Of a stretch of 13,359 nucleotides of DNA, positions 6,718 to 13,219 are shown piece after piece. The stretch comes from Desulfonatronospira sp. (GTDB lineage: Bacteria; Desulfobacterota; Desulfovibrionia; Desulfovibrionales; Desulfonatronovibrionaceae): assembly GCA_003563255.1 (NCBI GenBank), contig PWSL01000039.1, positions 1 to 13,359 of the forward strand, in the 5' to 3' direction. Below the pieces are notes generated by a model that was not told the origin of the DNA, did not search any database, and saw nothing but the letters and a program-made list of their open reading frames with translations. Position 1 is the stretch's first letter. Each line of letters starts with the position of its first letter. The position numbers and the translations under genes are program-made.

Positions 6718-7725
6718 TTAAACTGATTTCAAGGCTTGAACATCCGAAATGTTCAGCGGTGTCTTTCCCTGAATATAGTGAAAATCAAGCCCGGAAACTT
6801 TTTGACGCAGTATGCTGCACCAGACCTGCATCATTTTTTCCTCCAGGATAAAATGGCCTACGTCCATGGCGAAGCCGGACTCCTGGATGTCCAGGGCCTG
6901 ATGATACTTGATGTCTCCGGTAATAAATATATCAGCTCCCATGGCAAACGCCCGGGCAGCAAGATCTCCCCCGGATCCAGGGCAATAGGCGATTTTCCGG
7001 ATCAATGCAGGCTGACGGCCGGTGCAAATAAATCTGTCCATACCAAGGCATTTCTGCAGTTTGTCCACAAAGTTGGAAAAAGAAACCTCCTGCCGACAGG
7101 TGCCGATCAGCCCTAATCCATAAAGTATATCATCGCCTGGGTGGTAACGTTTACGGAACTGCAACGGACCTGTTTCAGCCTCAAGGTCTTCCAGAAACCG
7201 GTCCAAAATATGGCTTTGAATGAGAATCCTGCTGACGAGACCATTTTCTTCCTGAATGTGCTCAACCTTTGCCAGGCGGCTTATCTGTTCCCTGGAGATA
7301 TGCAGAGGGGGCTCAAAGTAAAGACGCTGGCACATGGTCCTGCCTGTGGGCATGATGATCCGGGTATCTTCAAGTTCCAGTTCTCTGGCCATCCAGGAAA
7401 CAGGTCCGCGGGGATTGACGTCCAGAGAAGTGTGGGCGCTGTAAAGGGCGGCATCGGCTTGAAAAAGGTGACTCAGGATTTTATGAAAGGAATCGGGCTT
7501 GTCCGGAAGGCGTGGCTTTATGGCCAGGGGGTGGTGAGAGATAATAAAGTCGCATCCTTTTTGCAGGGCGCTGGAAATATTTGCAGGGAGGGGGTCCAGG
7601 GTTAAAGCTACAGTCTTGATCCAGTTTGAGGAAGAAGCCACCTGCATGCCTGACCTGTCCCATTCAAGGGCCTGTTTGAGGGGGGCGTCTTCTTCTATGA
7701 TGCTTAGAAATCCGTCTGTCTGCAT
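6718..7725 (-). CDS. DUF34/NIF3-family dinuclear-metal protein
   Basis: The product has 335 residues. The conserved metal ligands are present: HH in SHHPL (H64, H65), AHTSLD (H98, D102) and GHFILEE (H291, E295). Other family blocks are YCPGSGGDL (248-256) and TGDIKYHQALD (269-279). The family (E. coli YbgI, B. subtilis YqfO, yeast Nif3) forms ring-shaped hexamers with a di-metal site. GTP cyclohydrolase-I-like and metal-insertion functions have been proposed but not settled. It is longer than YbgI (247 aa); the extra residues lie at about 125-225, where long members insert a PII/CutA-like domain. ATG at 7725 is preceded by AGGGGC about 9 bases upstream. It heads a two-gene unit with the zinc-ribbon gene. 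Confidence 0.94.
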   Translation of the reverse strand: MQTDGFLSIIEEDAPLKQALEWDRSGMQVASSSNWIKTVALTLDPLPANISSALQKGCDFIISHHPLAIKPRLPDKPDSFHKILSHLFQADAALYSAHTSLDVNPRGPVSWMARELELEDTRIIMPTGRTMCQRLYFEPPLHISREQISRLAKVEHIQEENGLVSRILIQSHILDRFLEDLEAETGPLQFRKRYHPGDDILYGLGLIGTCRQEVSFSNFVDKLQKCLGMDRFICTGRQPALIRKIAYCPGSGGDLAARAFAMGADIFITGDIKYHQALDIQESGFAMDVGHFILEEKMMQVWCSILRQKVSGLDFHYIQGKTPLNISDVQALKSV

Positions 7726-7782
7726 TCAGTCTTGCCCCTTTTTTTCTGTGCAGGCGGTCGCCGCCGGAGTATCGGGCATAAA

Positions 7783-7823
7783 AAAAGGTGCTTTCCTGGT
7801 TTTATCCGCAGGAAGCACCTTTT
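7783..7823 (-). terminator. Rho-independent terminator after the CAT-anticodon tRNA
   Basis: On the minus strand AAAAGGTGCTTCC (7823-7811) pairs with GGAAAGCACCTTTT (7796-7783), with one bulged base and a 14-base loop, and runs into seven or more T residues (to 7781). It would end the tRNA transcript coming from 8093 before the NIF3-family gene. The shorter T-run on the plus strand makes plus-strand termination less likely. The 194 bases between it and the tRNA show no gene. Confidence 0.75.
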
Positions 7824-8017
7824 GAAATGCGTTTTGTTGCCCTGTGTAGAGCAGTATCTTAATCTCGCGTTTGCCGCTTTGCAATGTTGTTCCTCTATCT
7901 CAGAGTTCAGGAAATAAGGCTTCGGAAACAATACAGTGCTTGATTTAATGCGATATTCCTCAGCTCTCTGTCCACTGTCCCACGTTTGCCGCATATCCTG
8001 AGGTGGTTTAAAAATAG

Positions 8018-8093
8018 TGGTGGGCCAACCAGGATTTGAACCTGGGACCTTCCGGTTATGAGCCGGTGGCTCTGCCAACTGAGCTATTGGCCC
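8018..8093 (-). tRNA. tRNA with CAT anticodon (probably elongator tRNA-Met)
   Basis: The 76-nt cloverleaf includes an encoded CCA (8020-8018). The acceptor GGGCCAA pairs with TTGGCCC, the discriminator is A, the D-stem is GCTC/GAGC, the T-stem is CCAGG/CCTGG with loop TTCAAAT, and the anticodon loop is CTCATAA. CAT can read AUG, or AUA if the cytidine is lysidinylated (tRNA-Ile2). It is not an initiator because the acceptor ends in a G-C pair and the anticodon stem lacks three G-C pairs. The top anticodon-stem pair is A-A (27-43). Met is favoured over Ile2 but not proven. Confidence 0.93.
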
Positions 8094-8113
8094 CAAATAA
8101 CGAGTAAGAGAGT

Positions 8114-8142
8114 TATATATTTATTTTTTTTTCGAAAGTCAA
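8114..8142 (-). promoter_or_regulatory. Candidate sigma-70 promoter of the CAT-anticodon tRNA
   Basis: On the minus strand TTGACT (8142-8137) and TATATA (8119-8114) are separated by 17 bases. The -10 box lies about 20 bases before the tRNA 5' end, leaving a short leader for RNase P to remove. The AT-rich surroundings fit a strong stable-RNA promoter. Confidence 0.6.
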
Positions 8143-8163
8143 CAATTGGATATAAGAAACAAA

Positions 8164-8301
8164 GTAACAGTTTAGCCATTTGCATGTGGCACGGGGACTG
8201 GCTCTCCCCGCACTTATTTTTAAAACCTGTCAATCATCCTTCAGAAAAATAAGTGCGGGGGCCTGTCCCCTGCTTACCTTAGAAAAGGGCTAAACTGCTA
8301 C
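8164..8301. repeat. Composite palindromic element between the tRNA and ppaC
   Basis: Outer inverted repeats GTAACAGTTTAGCC (8164-8177) and GGCTAAACTGCTAC (8288-8301) match at 13 of 14 positions. Inside are CGGGGACTGGCTCTCC, the arm CCCCGCACTTATTTTT (8207-8222), a short loop ending in CATCCTTCAG, the complementary arm AAAAATAAGTGCGGGG and finally CCTGTCCCC. The core 8192-8270 is almost identical to 9824-9904, but that copy has quite different outer ends. No open reading frame spans it. It looks like a non-autonomous mobile repeat. Confidence 0.7.
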
Positions 8302-8304
8302 GAA

Positions 8305-8330
8305 ACAAAAAACCCGGCCGTAGCCGGGTT
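8305..8330 (-). terminator. Rho-independent terminator of ppaC
   Basis: An 8-bp stem AACCCGGC (8311-8318) / GCCGGGTT (8323-8330) has a 4-base loop. On the minus strand it is followed by TTTTTTG (8312-8306). It lies 35 bases beyond the ppaC stop codon. Confidence 0.88.
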
Positions 8331-8365
8331 TAGAAAAAAACCTTTATCAAGGTCTGTGCTGCATG

Positions 8366-9286
8366 TTAGCCGTATGCTTTTTCAAAATTGGGCACGACCT
8401 GTTTTTTGCGGCTCATAACACCGTCAAGCCAGACAGAATTGCCTTCCACGGGCTTTCCAAAGGCCTTTTGTACCGGGGCCGGATCATCAGCCAGAACCAG
8501 AAGCTCTGTACCTTCTTTCATTATGTCTGTGAGCATCAGGTATACAGCGTTGCGGCCGCCTTCTTCCTTGACTTTCTTCATCTCCTCGTAAAGTGCGTCC
8601 TTGACAGGCTCCACTATGGAGAGGTCCACAACTTCCAGCTGTCCAATGCCGACCTTGTTGCCGCCCATGCTGAAATCCTTGTAATCCCTGAAGAGGAGAT
8701 CCCTGGGAGTGTCTTTGTCCACAGCGGATTTGACCTTGAACATTTCCATGCCCAGAGCAGTCATATCGCTGATTCCGGCGATGCCGGCCAGGGCTTCACA
8801 GGCCTTTTTGTCATCTTCGGTGCAGGTGGCTGACTTGAAGATGACAGTATCGCTCAGAATGGCGCAAAGCATGGCACCGGCTATGTTTTTGGGGATTTCC
8901 ACGCCGTAAAAGTCATACATGGATTTGATCACCGTGCATGTACATCCCACGGGCCAGATCCAGCATTCCAGGGGATTGGGAGTTGTTACGTCGCCGAGTT
9001 TGTGGTGGTCGACGATTCCCAGGATTTCAGCTTCCTTGAGATCATCCGGGCTTTGGGCCAGGTCGGAATGGTCCACCAGGATCACTTTTTGTCCTGCTAC
9101 AGATGTAGCAATTTCAGGGGTGCTCATGCCGAATTTGTCCAGAACAAATTTGCTTTCAGGGGTGAGCTCTCCCTGTGATGTTGGTTTGCAGTCCAGTCCA
9201 AGCTTGCTTTTGAGGTCTGCCACAGCAATGGCTGCGCAAATGGAATCGGTATCGGGGTTTTTGTGTCCAAATACAAGTACTGACAT
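8366..9286 (-). CDS. ppaC: Manganese-dependent inorganic pyrophosphatase (family II)
   Basis: This cytoplasmic enzyme hydrolyses pyrophosphate to two phosphates, pulling biosynthetic and activation reactions forward. In sulfate reducers that includes ATP sulfurylase. The 306 residues show the DHH-superfamily layout: GHKNPDTDS (7-15; H8, D12, D14), VDHSD (71-75; D72), the DHH motif at 93-95, LSDT (144-147) and the substrate-binding SRKKQ near the C-terminus (292-296). There is no CBS/DRTGG insertion, so it is the short unregulated form. ATG at 9286 has a strong AGGAGG ribosome site six bases upstream. It has its own terminator (8305-8330) and lies downstream of the tRNA terminator, so it is probably monocistronic. 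Confidence 0.97.
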   Translation of the reverse strand: MSVLVFGHKNPDTDSICAAIAVADLKSKLGLDCKPTSQGELTPESKFVLDKFGMSTPEIATSVAGQKVILVDHSDLAQSPDDLKEAEILGIVDHHKLGDVTTPNPLECWIWPVGCTCTVIKSMYDFYGVEIPKNIAGAMLCAILSDTVIFKSATCTEDDKKACEALAGIAGISDMTALGMEMFKVKSAVDKDTPRDLLFRDYKDFSMGGNKVGIGQLEVVDLSIVEPVKDALYEEMKKVKEEGGRNAVYLMLTDIMKEGTELLVLADDPAPVQKAFGKPVEGNSVWLDGVMSRKKQVVPNFEKAYG

Positions 9287-9334
9287 AAACTACCTCCTAA
9301 AATTGTTTTCAAGTTCTTGTTTACGGGCTTGTGC

Positions 9335-9363
9335 TTTTTAGCACTAAGTTTGTCCAATGCCAA
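9335..9363 (-). promoter_or_regulatory. Possible ppaC promoter
   Basis: On the minus strand TTGGCA (9363-9358) and TAAAAA (9340-9335) are separated by 17 bases, about 50 bases before the ppaC start. The match to consensus is moderate. A promoter is expected here because a terminator at 9438-9478 isolates ppaC from the upstream tRNAs. Confidence 0.35.
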
Positions 9364-9437
9364 GCATTATTTTGGAATAGACGAGGCAGCATCATGAGGT
9401 CTTGTGCAGCAGAGGTGCTCAGGGTGCTTTGGGTAAG

Positions 9438-9478
9438 CAAAATAAAAGGCCACCTGAAAAGAGGTTCCCAGATGGCCT
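9438..9478 (-). terminator. Rho-independent terminator of the tRNA-Gln/tRNA-Glu unit
   Basis: On the minus strand AGGCCATCT (9478-9470) pairs with AGGTGGCCT (9455-9447) with one G-U wobble, followed by TTTTATTTT (9446-9438). It lies about 80 bases past the tRNA-Glu 3' end and before the ppaC leader. Confidence 0.75.
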
Positions 9479-9555
9479 GATATAGTAGAGGGTTTGCTAA
9501 CCGTTTCTATGTCATATTGTGATTGAGAAAACGATATTGAACCCATTGAAATCAT

Positions 9556-9633
9556 TGGCGTCCCCAGGGGGATTTGAACCCCCGTCGCCGGCGTGAAAGG
9601 CCGGTGTCCTGGACCGGGCTAGACGATGGGGAC
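9556..9633 (-). tRNA. tRNA-Glu (TTC)
   Basis: The 78-nt cloverleaf has encoded CCA (9558-9556). Acceptor GTCCCCA pairs with TGGGGAC, discriminator G. The anticodon stem CCGGC/GCCGG closes the loop CTTTCAC with TTC as positions 34-36. The T-loop is TTCAAAT. It lies 11 bases downstream of tRNA-Gln and shares its promoter and terminator. Confidence 0.96.
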
Positions 9634-9644
9634 GGAACACTTTA

Positions 9645-9718
9645 TGGCTGGGGCACGAGGATTCGAACCTCGGCTACCAGGGCCAGAACCTGGCGTCCTG
9701 CCGCTAGACGATGCCCCA
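9645..9718 (-). tRNA. tRNA-Gln (CTG)
   Basis: The 74-nt cloverleaf has encoded CCA (9647-9645). Acceptor TGGGGCA pairs with TGCCCCA (weak first pair T-A, typical of tRNA-Gln), discriminator G. The anticodon stem CCAGG/CCTGG closes the loop TTCTGGC with CTG as anticodon, reading CAG. The T-loop is TTCGAAT. It is the first gene of a two-tRNA transcript. Confidence 0.96.
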
Positions 9719-9735
9719 ACAACCAAGAAAGTGAT

Positions 9736-9764
9736 TATCTAGTTTTTCTTGTGGCAGTTGTCAA
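9736..9764 (-). promoter_or_regulatory. Strong sigma-70 promoter of the tRNA-Gln/Glu unit
   Basis: On the minus strand a consensus -35 TTGACA (9764-9759), a 17-base spacer and a -10 TAGATA (9741-9736, extended to TAGATAAT) precede the tRNA-Gln 5' end (9718) by 17 bases. This spacing suits a stable-RNA promoter with a short leader. Confidence 0.75.
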
Positions 9765-9795
9765 GAATTTTTCAGAAATCTCAAAGAAAAAATAT

Positions 9796-9949
9796 CACTA
9801 CAGCGAAAATTATTGTTGACCTCCGGGGACTGGCTCTCCCCGCACTTATTTTTAAAATGCGGTCAAACATCCTTCAGAAAAATAAGTGCGGGGGTGCCTG
9901 TCCCCGGTGGCCGAGGCGATATTTTTCACAAAGTGTCGCTGTAGTGTTA
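9796..9949. repeat. Complete composite element with AACACTRCAGCGAA-type inverted ends
   Basis: Terminal CACTACAGCGA (9796-9806) and TCGCTGTAGTG (9936-9946) form a perfect 11-bp inverted pair. Inside, CGGGGACTGGCTCTCC leads to the arm CCCCGCACTTATTTTT (9838-9853), then a loop, the complementary arm AAAAATAAGTGCGGGG (9879-9894) and CCTGTCCCC. The whole is about 150 bp with no gene. Its right end lies one base from the DUF445 stop codon and its left end 32 bases beyond the -35 box of the tRNA promoter. The size and inverted ends resemble a MITE; no target-site duplication is obvious. Confidence 0.7.
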
Positions 9950-9950
9950 T

Positions 9951-10556
9951 TCACGCGAAAAAGAAGAAAAGGGCCTGCAGAGTACCAATGACAAATCCCA
10001 GCACTGCTCCGATGATTTCGATGAACCTGAATTCCTTGCGCATTATTGAGAAGAGGACCTCTTCGAGTTTGTCCATGGAAAAATTTTCCACCTTGTGACG
10101 AACCACTTCTTTGAAGTCCAGGCTGTGCTCAAGTTCCTCCGCCAGCCGCTGCAAAAGCTGAGGCAGGATCTTTTCGCTTTCCCTGGAAAGCCTGGCCTGC
10201 AGCGAATCTGCGACCCTGCTGCTCAAAAGTCCTGCAAGCACTGGATGTAACGAGTTCAGTTTGCGGCTCAAAAGGTTGTGGATGTATTCGCTCAGGATGT
10301 TGTTGAGCCTGTCCCTGAAACGCGGGTCATTTATGACCTTCTGTATGTCTTCGTGGGAGATGAATTCGCGTTCAACGATTTTTCCCAGACTGGAGGCCAG
10401 TTCCTGTTGCCTCTTGGGAAAAACGCCCTGTAGTTTCCAGCCCAGGATGTTTATGGGTTTTCTGGGATAAAAGAGCATTTTCACGGCCAGGTAATTGGTG
10501 AGCCAGCCGATGAGGGCCCCTATAAAGGGTGCCATTATGAATTTGTAGTATTCCAT
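9951..10556 (-). CDS. DUF445-family membrane protein
   Basis: The product has 201 residues. An N-terminal hydrophobic segment (about 7-29) contains the family signature GALIGWLTNYLAVKMLFYP. A second hydrophobic segment ends the protein (about 179-201, finishing FFFFA). Between them lies an amphipathic helical region of about 150 residues. This matches the short form of DUF445 (YheB-like), with both ends in the membrane. The function is unknown. Its ATG (10556) lies inside the end of uvrC (22-base overlap), so translation is probably coupled. A GGAA sits only two to three bases before the start, consistent with coupling rather than independent initiation. Confidence 0.9.
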   Translation of the reverse strand: MEYYKFIMAPFIGALIGWLTNYLAVKMLFYPRKPINILGWKLQGVFPKRQQELASSLGKIVEREFISHEDIQKVINDPRFRDRLNNILSEYIHNLLSRKLNSLHPVLAGLLSSRVADSLQARLSRESEKILPQLLQRLAEELEHSLDFKEVVRHKVENFSMDKLEEVLFSIMRKEFRFIEIIGAVLGFVIGTLQALFFFFA

Positions 10557-12349
10557 TCTTCCAGTGACCTGGCAATTTTTGCAGCTGTTTCAGGGCCGAA
10601 ACCGGGCACCTGTAAAAGCTCATCCCGCGAGGCCCACAGAATACCCTTGAGACTTCCGAAATGATCCCATAGGGCGCGTACTTTTTTTGGGCCAAGGCCG
10701 GGAATATCCTCCAGCCTGCTTTGCAGTGAACTTTTGTTGAGGCTTTTACGCAGGCTGCCCAGGGCGAAACGGTGCGCTTCATCCCGGATCCTCTGCAGGT
10801 AAGTAAGCTCTGCAGAGCCTGGTTTCAGGGGCAGGGGGGTTTTGCGGCCCGGCAGGTACACCTGGTCCTGACTGGAGCTTCTGGCACGGGAACCGGCCTT
10901 GGCTATGGATGCCAGGGCAAAGGACTGCTTCTGCCCCAGATCCTGCAAGGCTTTGAGGACACTGCTCAACTGCCCCTTGCCTCCGTCGATGAGCAACAGG
11001 TCAGGCCATGGCATGCCGGAGGTGCTCCTGCGTCGGATAAATTCGCGCATGGCCTGATAGTCGTCTCCAGGAGCAACATCCGGCAGCTTGTAGATGCGAT
11101 AATCCATTTTACAAGGCTCCCCGCCCACAAAAGTGACCATGCCCATGCGTGTATTCTGCCCCGAGTGGTGTGAGACGTCAATGCACTCAATTCTGTAAGG
11201 TTCCCGGTCCAGATTCAGATAGCGGGCCAGAAGAGGTGTGGTTGTATCAAGGCGGTCCCGGACATGCTGCTCACAGTTCTGGCGGGCGATGTTTAAAAGC
11301 CCCCTGAGACTTTCACCTCTGGCACCCACAAGCCTGACCTTTCCCTTACGATGTTCCATGAGCAGGTGTAAAAGCGCCTGATCATCAATTTTTTCCGGCA
11401 GAAGTATCTTTTCCGGTATAAATTTTTCCGGGCCGTAAAACTGGCTCAGGACACTGGCCAAAGCGCTTTGCATCTCCTGGTCGTTTTCGGGGAAGTGTTC
11501 CGGCCAGAAAAAGTTTTTACTGTCCAGGACCTTGCCCTGGCGAACAAAAAGCACTCCAACACCAAGTCCGTCCTGCAGCTGAACCGGGGCGAAAACGTCC
11601 ATATCCCCAGTGCCGGGAAAAATAACCGACTGGGATCTGGGGGTCTGGCGCACTGCCTGAAGCTGATCCCGCAACAGGGCCGCTTTTTCAAAATCCAGCT
11701 GCCTGGAAGCCTCCTGCATATCCTTTTCCATGCCTTTAATCAGCTCTGCGCTGCGCCCAGAGAGAAAAAGCTCCAGGCGACGGATTTCACCGTGGTAATT
11801 CTGCCTGGAAACCTCCAGACAGCAGGGGCCGGGACAGCGCCGAATGAAGTTTTGCAGGCAAGGGCGGACCCGGTTTCTGAATTTTTTGTGACCGCATTTT
11901 CGCAGGTAAAAAAGCTTGTTGATTACCTTCATGGTCTGCCTGGCTGCCGCCGCCGAGGTGAAAGGTCCGAAGTAGACTGAGCCGTCCCGTCCGGCTGTAC
12001 GCGTGAGTTCCAGGGCAGGGTAGGGCTGTGATTTGTCCAGGCGGAAGAGCACATACTGTTTGTCATCTCTAAGGACTATGTTGTATCTTGGCCTGTGTTT
12101 TTTGATGAGGCTTGATTCAAGAAGCAGGGCTTCTTTTTCGCTGGTGGTGGTGATATAGTCCACATTGGATACCCGCTCCAGCATAGCCCTGGTCTTGGGG
12201 GACTGATCTCTGGAAGTCCTGAAGTATGAATTGACCCTGTTGCGCAGATTCTTGGCCTTGCCGGCATAAATGATCCGGTTTTGCCCATCCTTCATGAGGT
12301 ATACGCCGGGATCAGCAGGAAAATTGTTAGAATTGAACTGGTATTGCAT
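10535..12349 (-). CDS. uvrC: UvrABC excinuclease subunit C
   Basis: UvrC makes the 3' and 5' incisions around bulky DNA lesions held by UvrB. The 604 residues show the full family order: a GIY-YIG domain (about 14-95, GVYLM ... IIYAGKAKNLRNRV), a UVR motif that binds UvrB (about 200-235, with DFEKAALLRDQL), the RNase H-like nuclease domain with IDVSH, DYQAMREFI, LLIDGGKGQL and DEAHRFA, and a C-terminal helix-hairpin-helix pair (DIPGLGPKKVRALWDHFGS). Catalytic acidic residues and the histidine appear intact. ATG at 12349 is chosen to match the usual N-terminus; a GTG at 12370 would add seven residues. Neither has a clear Shine-Dalgarno. A dispersed repeat (12368-12380) sits 18 bases upstream of the ATG. 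Confidence 0.97.
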   Translation of the reverse strand: MQYQFNSNNFPADPGVYLMKDGQNRIIYAGKAKNLRNRVNSYFRTSRDQSPKTRAMLERVSNVDYITTTSEKEALLLESSLIKKHRPRYNIVLRDDKQYVLFRLDKSQPYPALELTRTAGRDGSVYFGPFTSAAAARQTMKVINKLFYLRKCGHKKFRNRVRPCLQNFIRRCPGPCCLEVSRQNYHGEIRRLELFLSGRSAELIKGMEKDMQEASRQLDFEKAALLRDQLQAVRQTPRSQSVIFPGTGDMDVFAPVQLQDGLGVGVLFVRQGKVLDSKNFFWPEHFPENDQEMQSALASVLSQFYGPEKFIPEKILLPEKIDDQALLHLLMEHRKGKVRLVGARGESLRGLLNIARQNCEQHVRDRLDTTTPLLARYLNLDREPYRIECIDVSHHSGQNTRMGMVTFVGGEPCKMDYRIYKLPDVAPGDDYQAMREFIRRRSTSGMPWPDLLLIDGGKGQLSSVLKALQDLGQKQSFALASIAKAGSRARSSSQDQVYLPGRKTPLPLKPGSAELTYLQRIRDEAHRFALGSLRKSLNKSSLQSRLEDIPGLGPKKVRALWDHFGSLKGILWASRDELLQVPGFGPETAAKIARSLEEWNTTNS

Positions 12350-12367
12350 TTTGGGGCAGAATAACTG

Positions 12368-13006
12368 CACTGCAGCGAAACTGATTGATTTGACTCAGAG
12401 GGCCACCGGGGACAGGCACTTTGTAACCATTCAGGGGGATGCCGGAACCGGCCCGGGGACAGTCCCCGCGACAATTTTTCCGCACAAATACCAAAATTAC
12501 AGACTCGAAGGTATGCGAACCTGCATAGATAGTACTTAGCGGGGACAGTCCCCAGGCCTGGTGCCAGTAATCAACACCGATGATCCCCTCAATGGTTACG
12601 AACCGGCCCGGGGACAGTCCCCGCGACAATTTTTCCGCACAAATACCAAAATTACAGACTCGAAGTTATGCGTACCTGCACAGATAGTACTTAGCGGGGA
12701 CAGTCCCCAGGCCTGGTACCAGTAATCAACACCGATGATCCCCTCAATGGTTACGAACCGGCCCGGGGACAGTCCCCGCGAGAATTTTTCCGCACAAATA
12801 CCAAAATTACAGACTCGAAGTTATGCGTACCTGCACAGATAGTACTTAGCGGGGACAGTCCCCAGGCCTGGTGCCAGTGATCAACACCGATGACCCTCTG
12901 AATGGTTACGGCACTTTTGCCGAACTCAAACCGTAAAACGGCCGGACTCTCCGGCGGCAAAAGAGTCAGTCCCAGTGCAGCTAAAATAAAGTGTTGCTGT
13001 AGTGTT
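12368..13006. repeat. Large composite repeat region bounded by inverted terminal motifs
   Basis: The left end CACTGCAGCGAA (12368-12379) is inverted relative to the right end TTGCTGTAGTGTT (12994-13006), the same pair of ends as the element at 9796-9949. Inside come GGCCACCGGGGACAGGCAC (12400-12418), then a perfect 12-bp inverted pair GTAACCATTCAG (12423-12434) / CTGAATGGTTAC (12898-12909) enclosing three 155-bp tandem units, then 82 bases with small hairpins. The layers look nested. No protein gene is supported. Confidence 0.55.
12446..12910. repeat. Three tandem 155-bp units
   Basis: Units lie at 12446-12600, 12601-12755 and 12756-12910, each exactly 155 bases and differing at only a few positions. 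Each starts AACCGGCCCGGGG and carries two GGGGACAGTCCCC palindromes, 86 bases apart (12455 and 12541; 12610 and 12696; 12765 and 12851). Each also has the palindrome-like CTGGTRCCAG and ends CAATGGTTACG or GAATGGTTACG. 155 is not a multiple of three, so reading frames shift between units. The near identity suggests recent duplication upstream of uvrC. Confidence 0.92.
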
Positions 13007-13136
13007 CACTATTTATTCTTAGTGCACTGCCGGTACAAGGTCAAGAAAAACAAAAGTGTTTTACATCTGCGCTTAATTTTTATAGTCAAGAAACAGTTGC
13101 TGCGGGTTTATCGCCGGCCCTTTCCTTGTTTCCAGG

Positions 13137-13164
13137 CTTTTTCCGCGACCCTGCACGGAAAAAG
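13137..13164. repeat. Isolated 9-bp hairpin
   Basis: CTTTTTCCG (13137-13145) and CGGAAAAAG (13156-13164) are exact complements around a 10-base loop. There is no T-tract directly after either side, so it is not a typical terminator. The surrounding 13007-13219 shows no gene. Confidence 0.4.
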
Positions 13165-13219
13165 TGGCCTCTTCGGGGCATCATCCGGTTACCCCCTGCA
13201 GGACGCGTTGAGCACGACA

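Noticed and set aside
7704..8096. 130-codon minus-strand open frame
   Set aside because: It runs through the tRNA gene and the terminator hairpin, so it cannot be a normal coding gene.
8363..8833. 156-codon plus-strand open frame
   Set aside because: It is antisense to ppaC, which has all catalytic motifs and a strong ribosome site.
12327..12629. Minus-strand open frames over the 155-bp units (also 12751-12960)
   Set aside because: They follow the repeat, have no ribosome site, and the 155-base period shifts the frame in each unit, so they are not a repeated protein.
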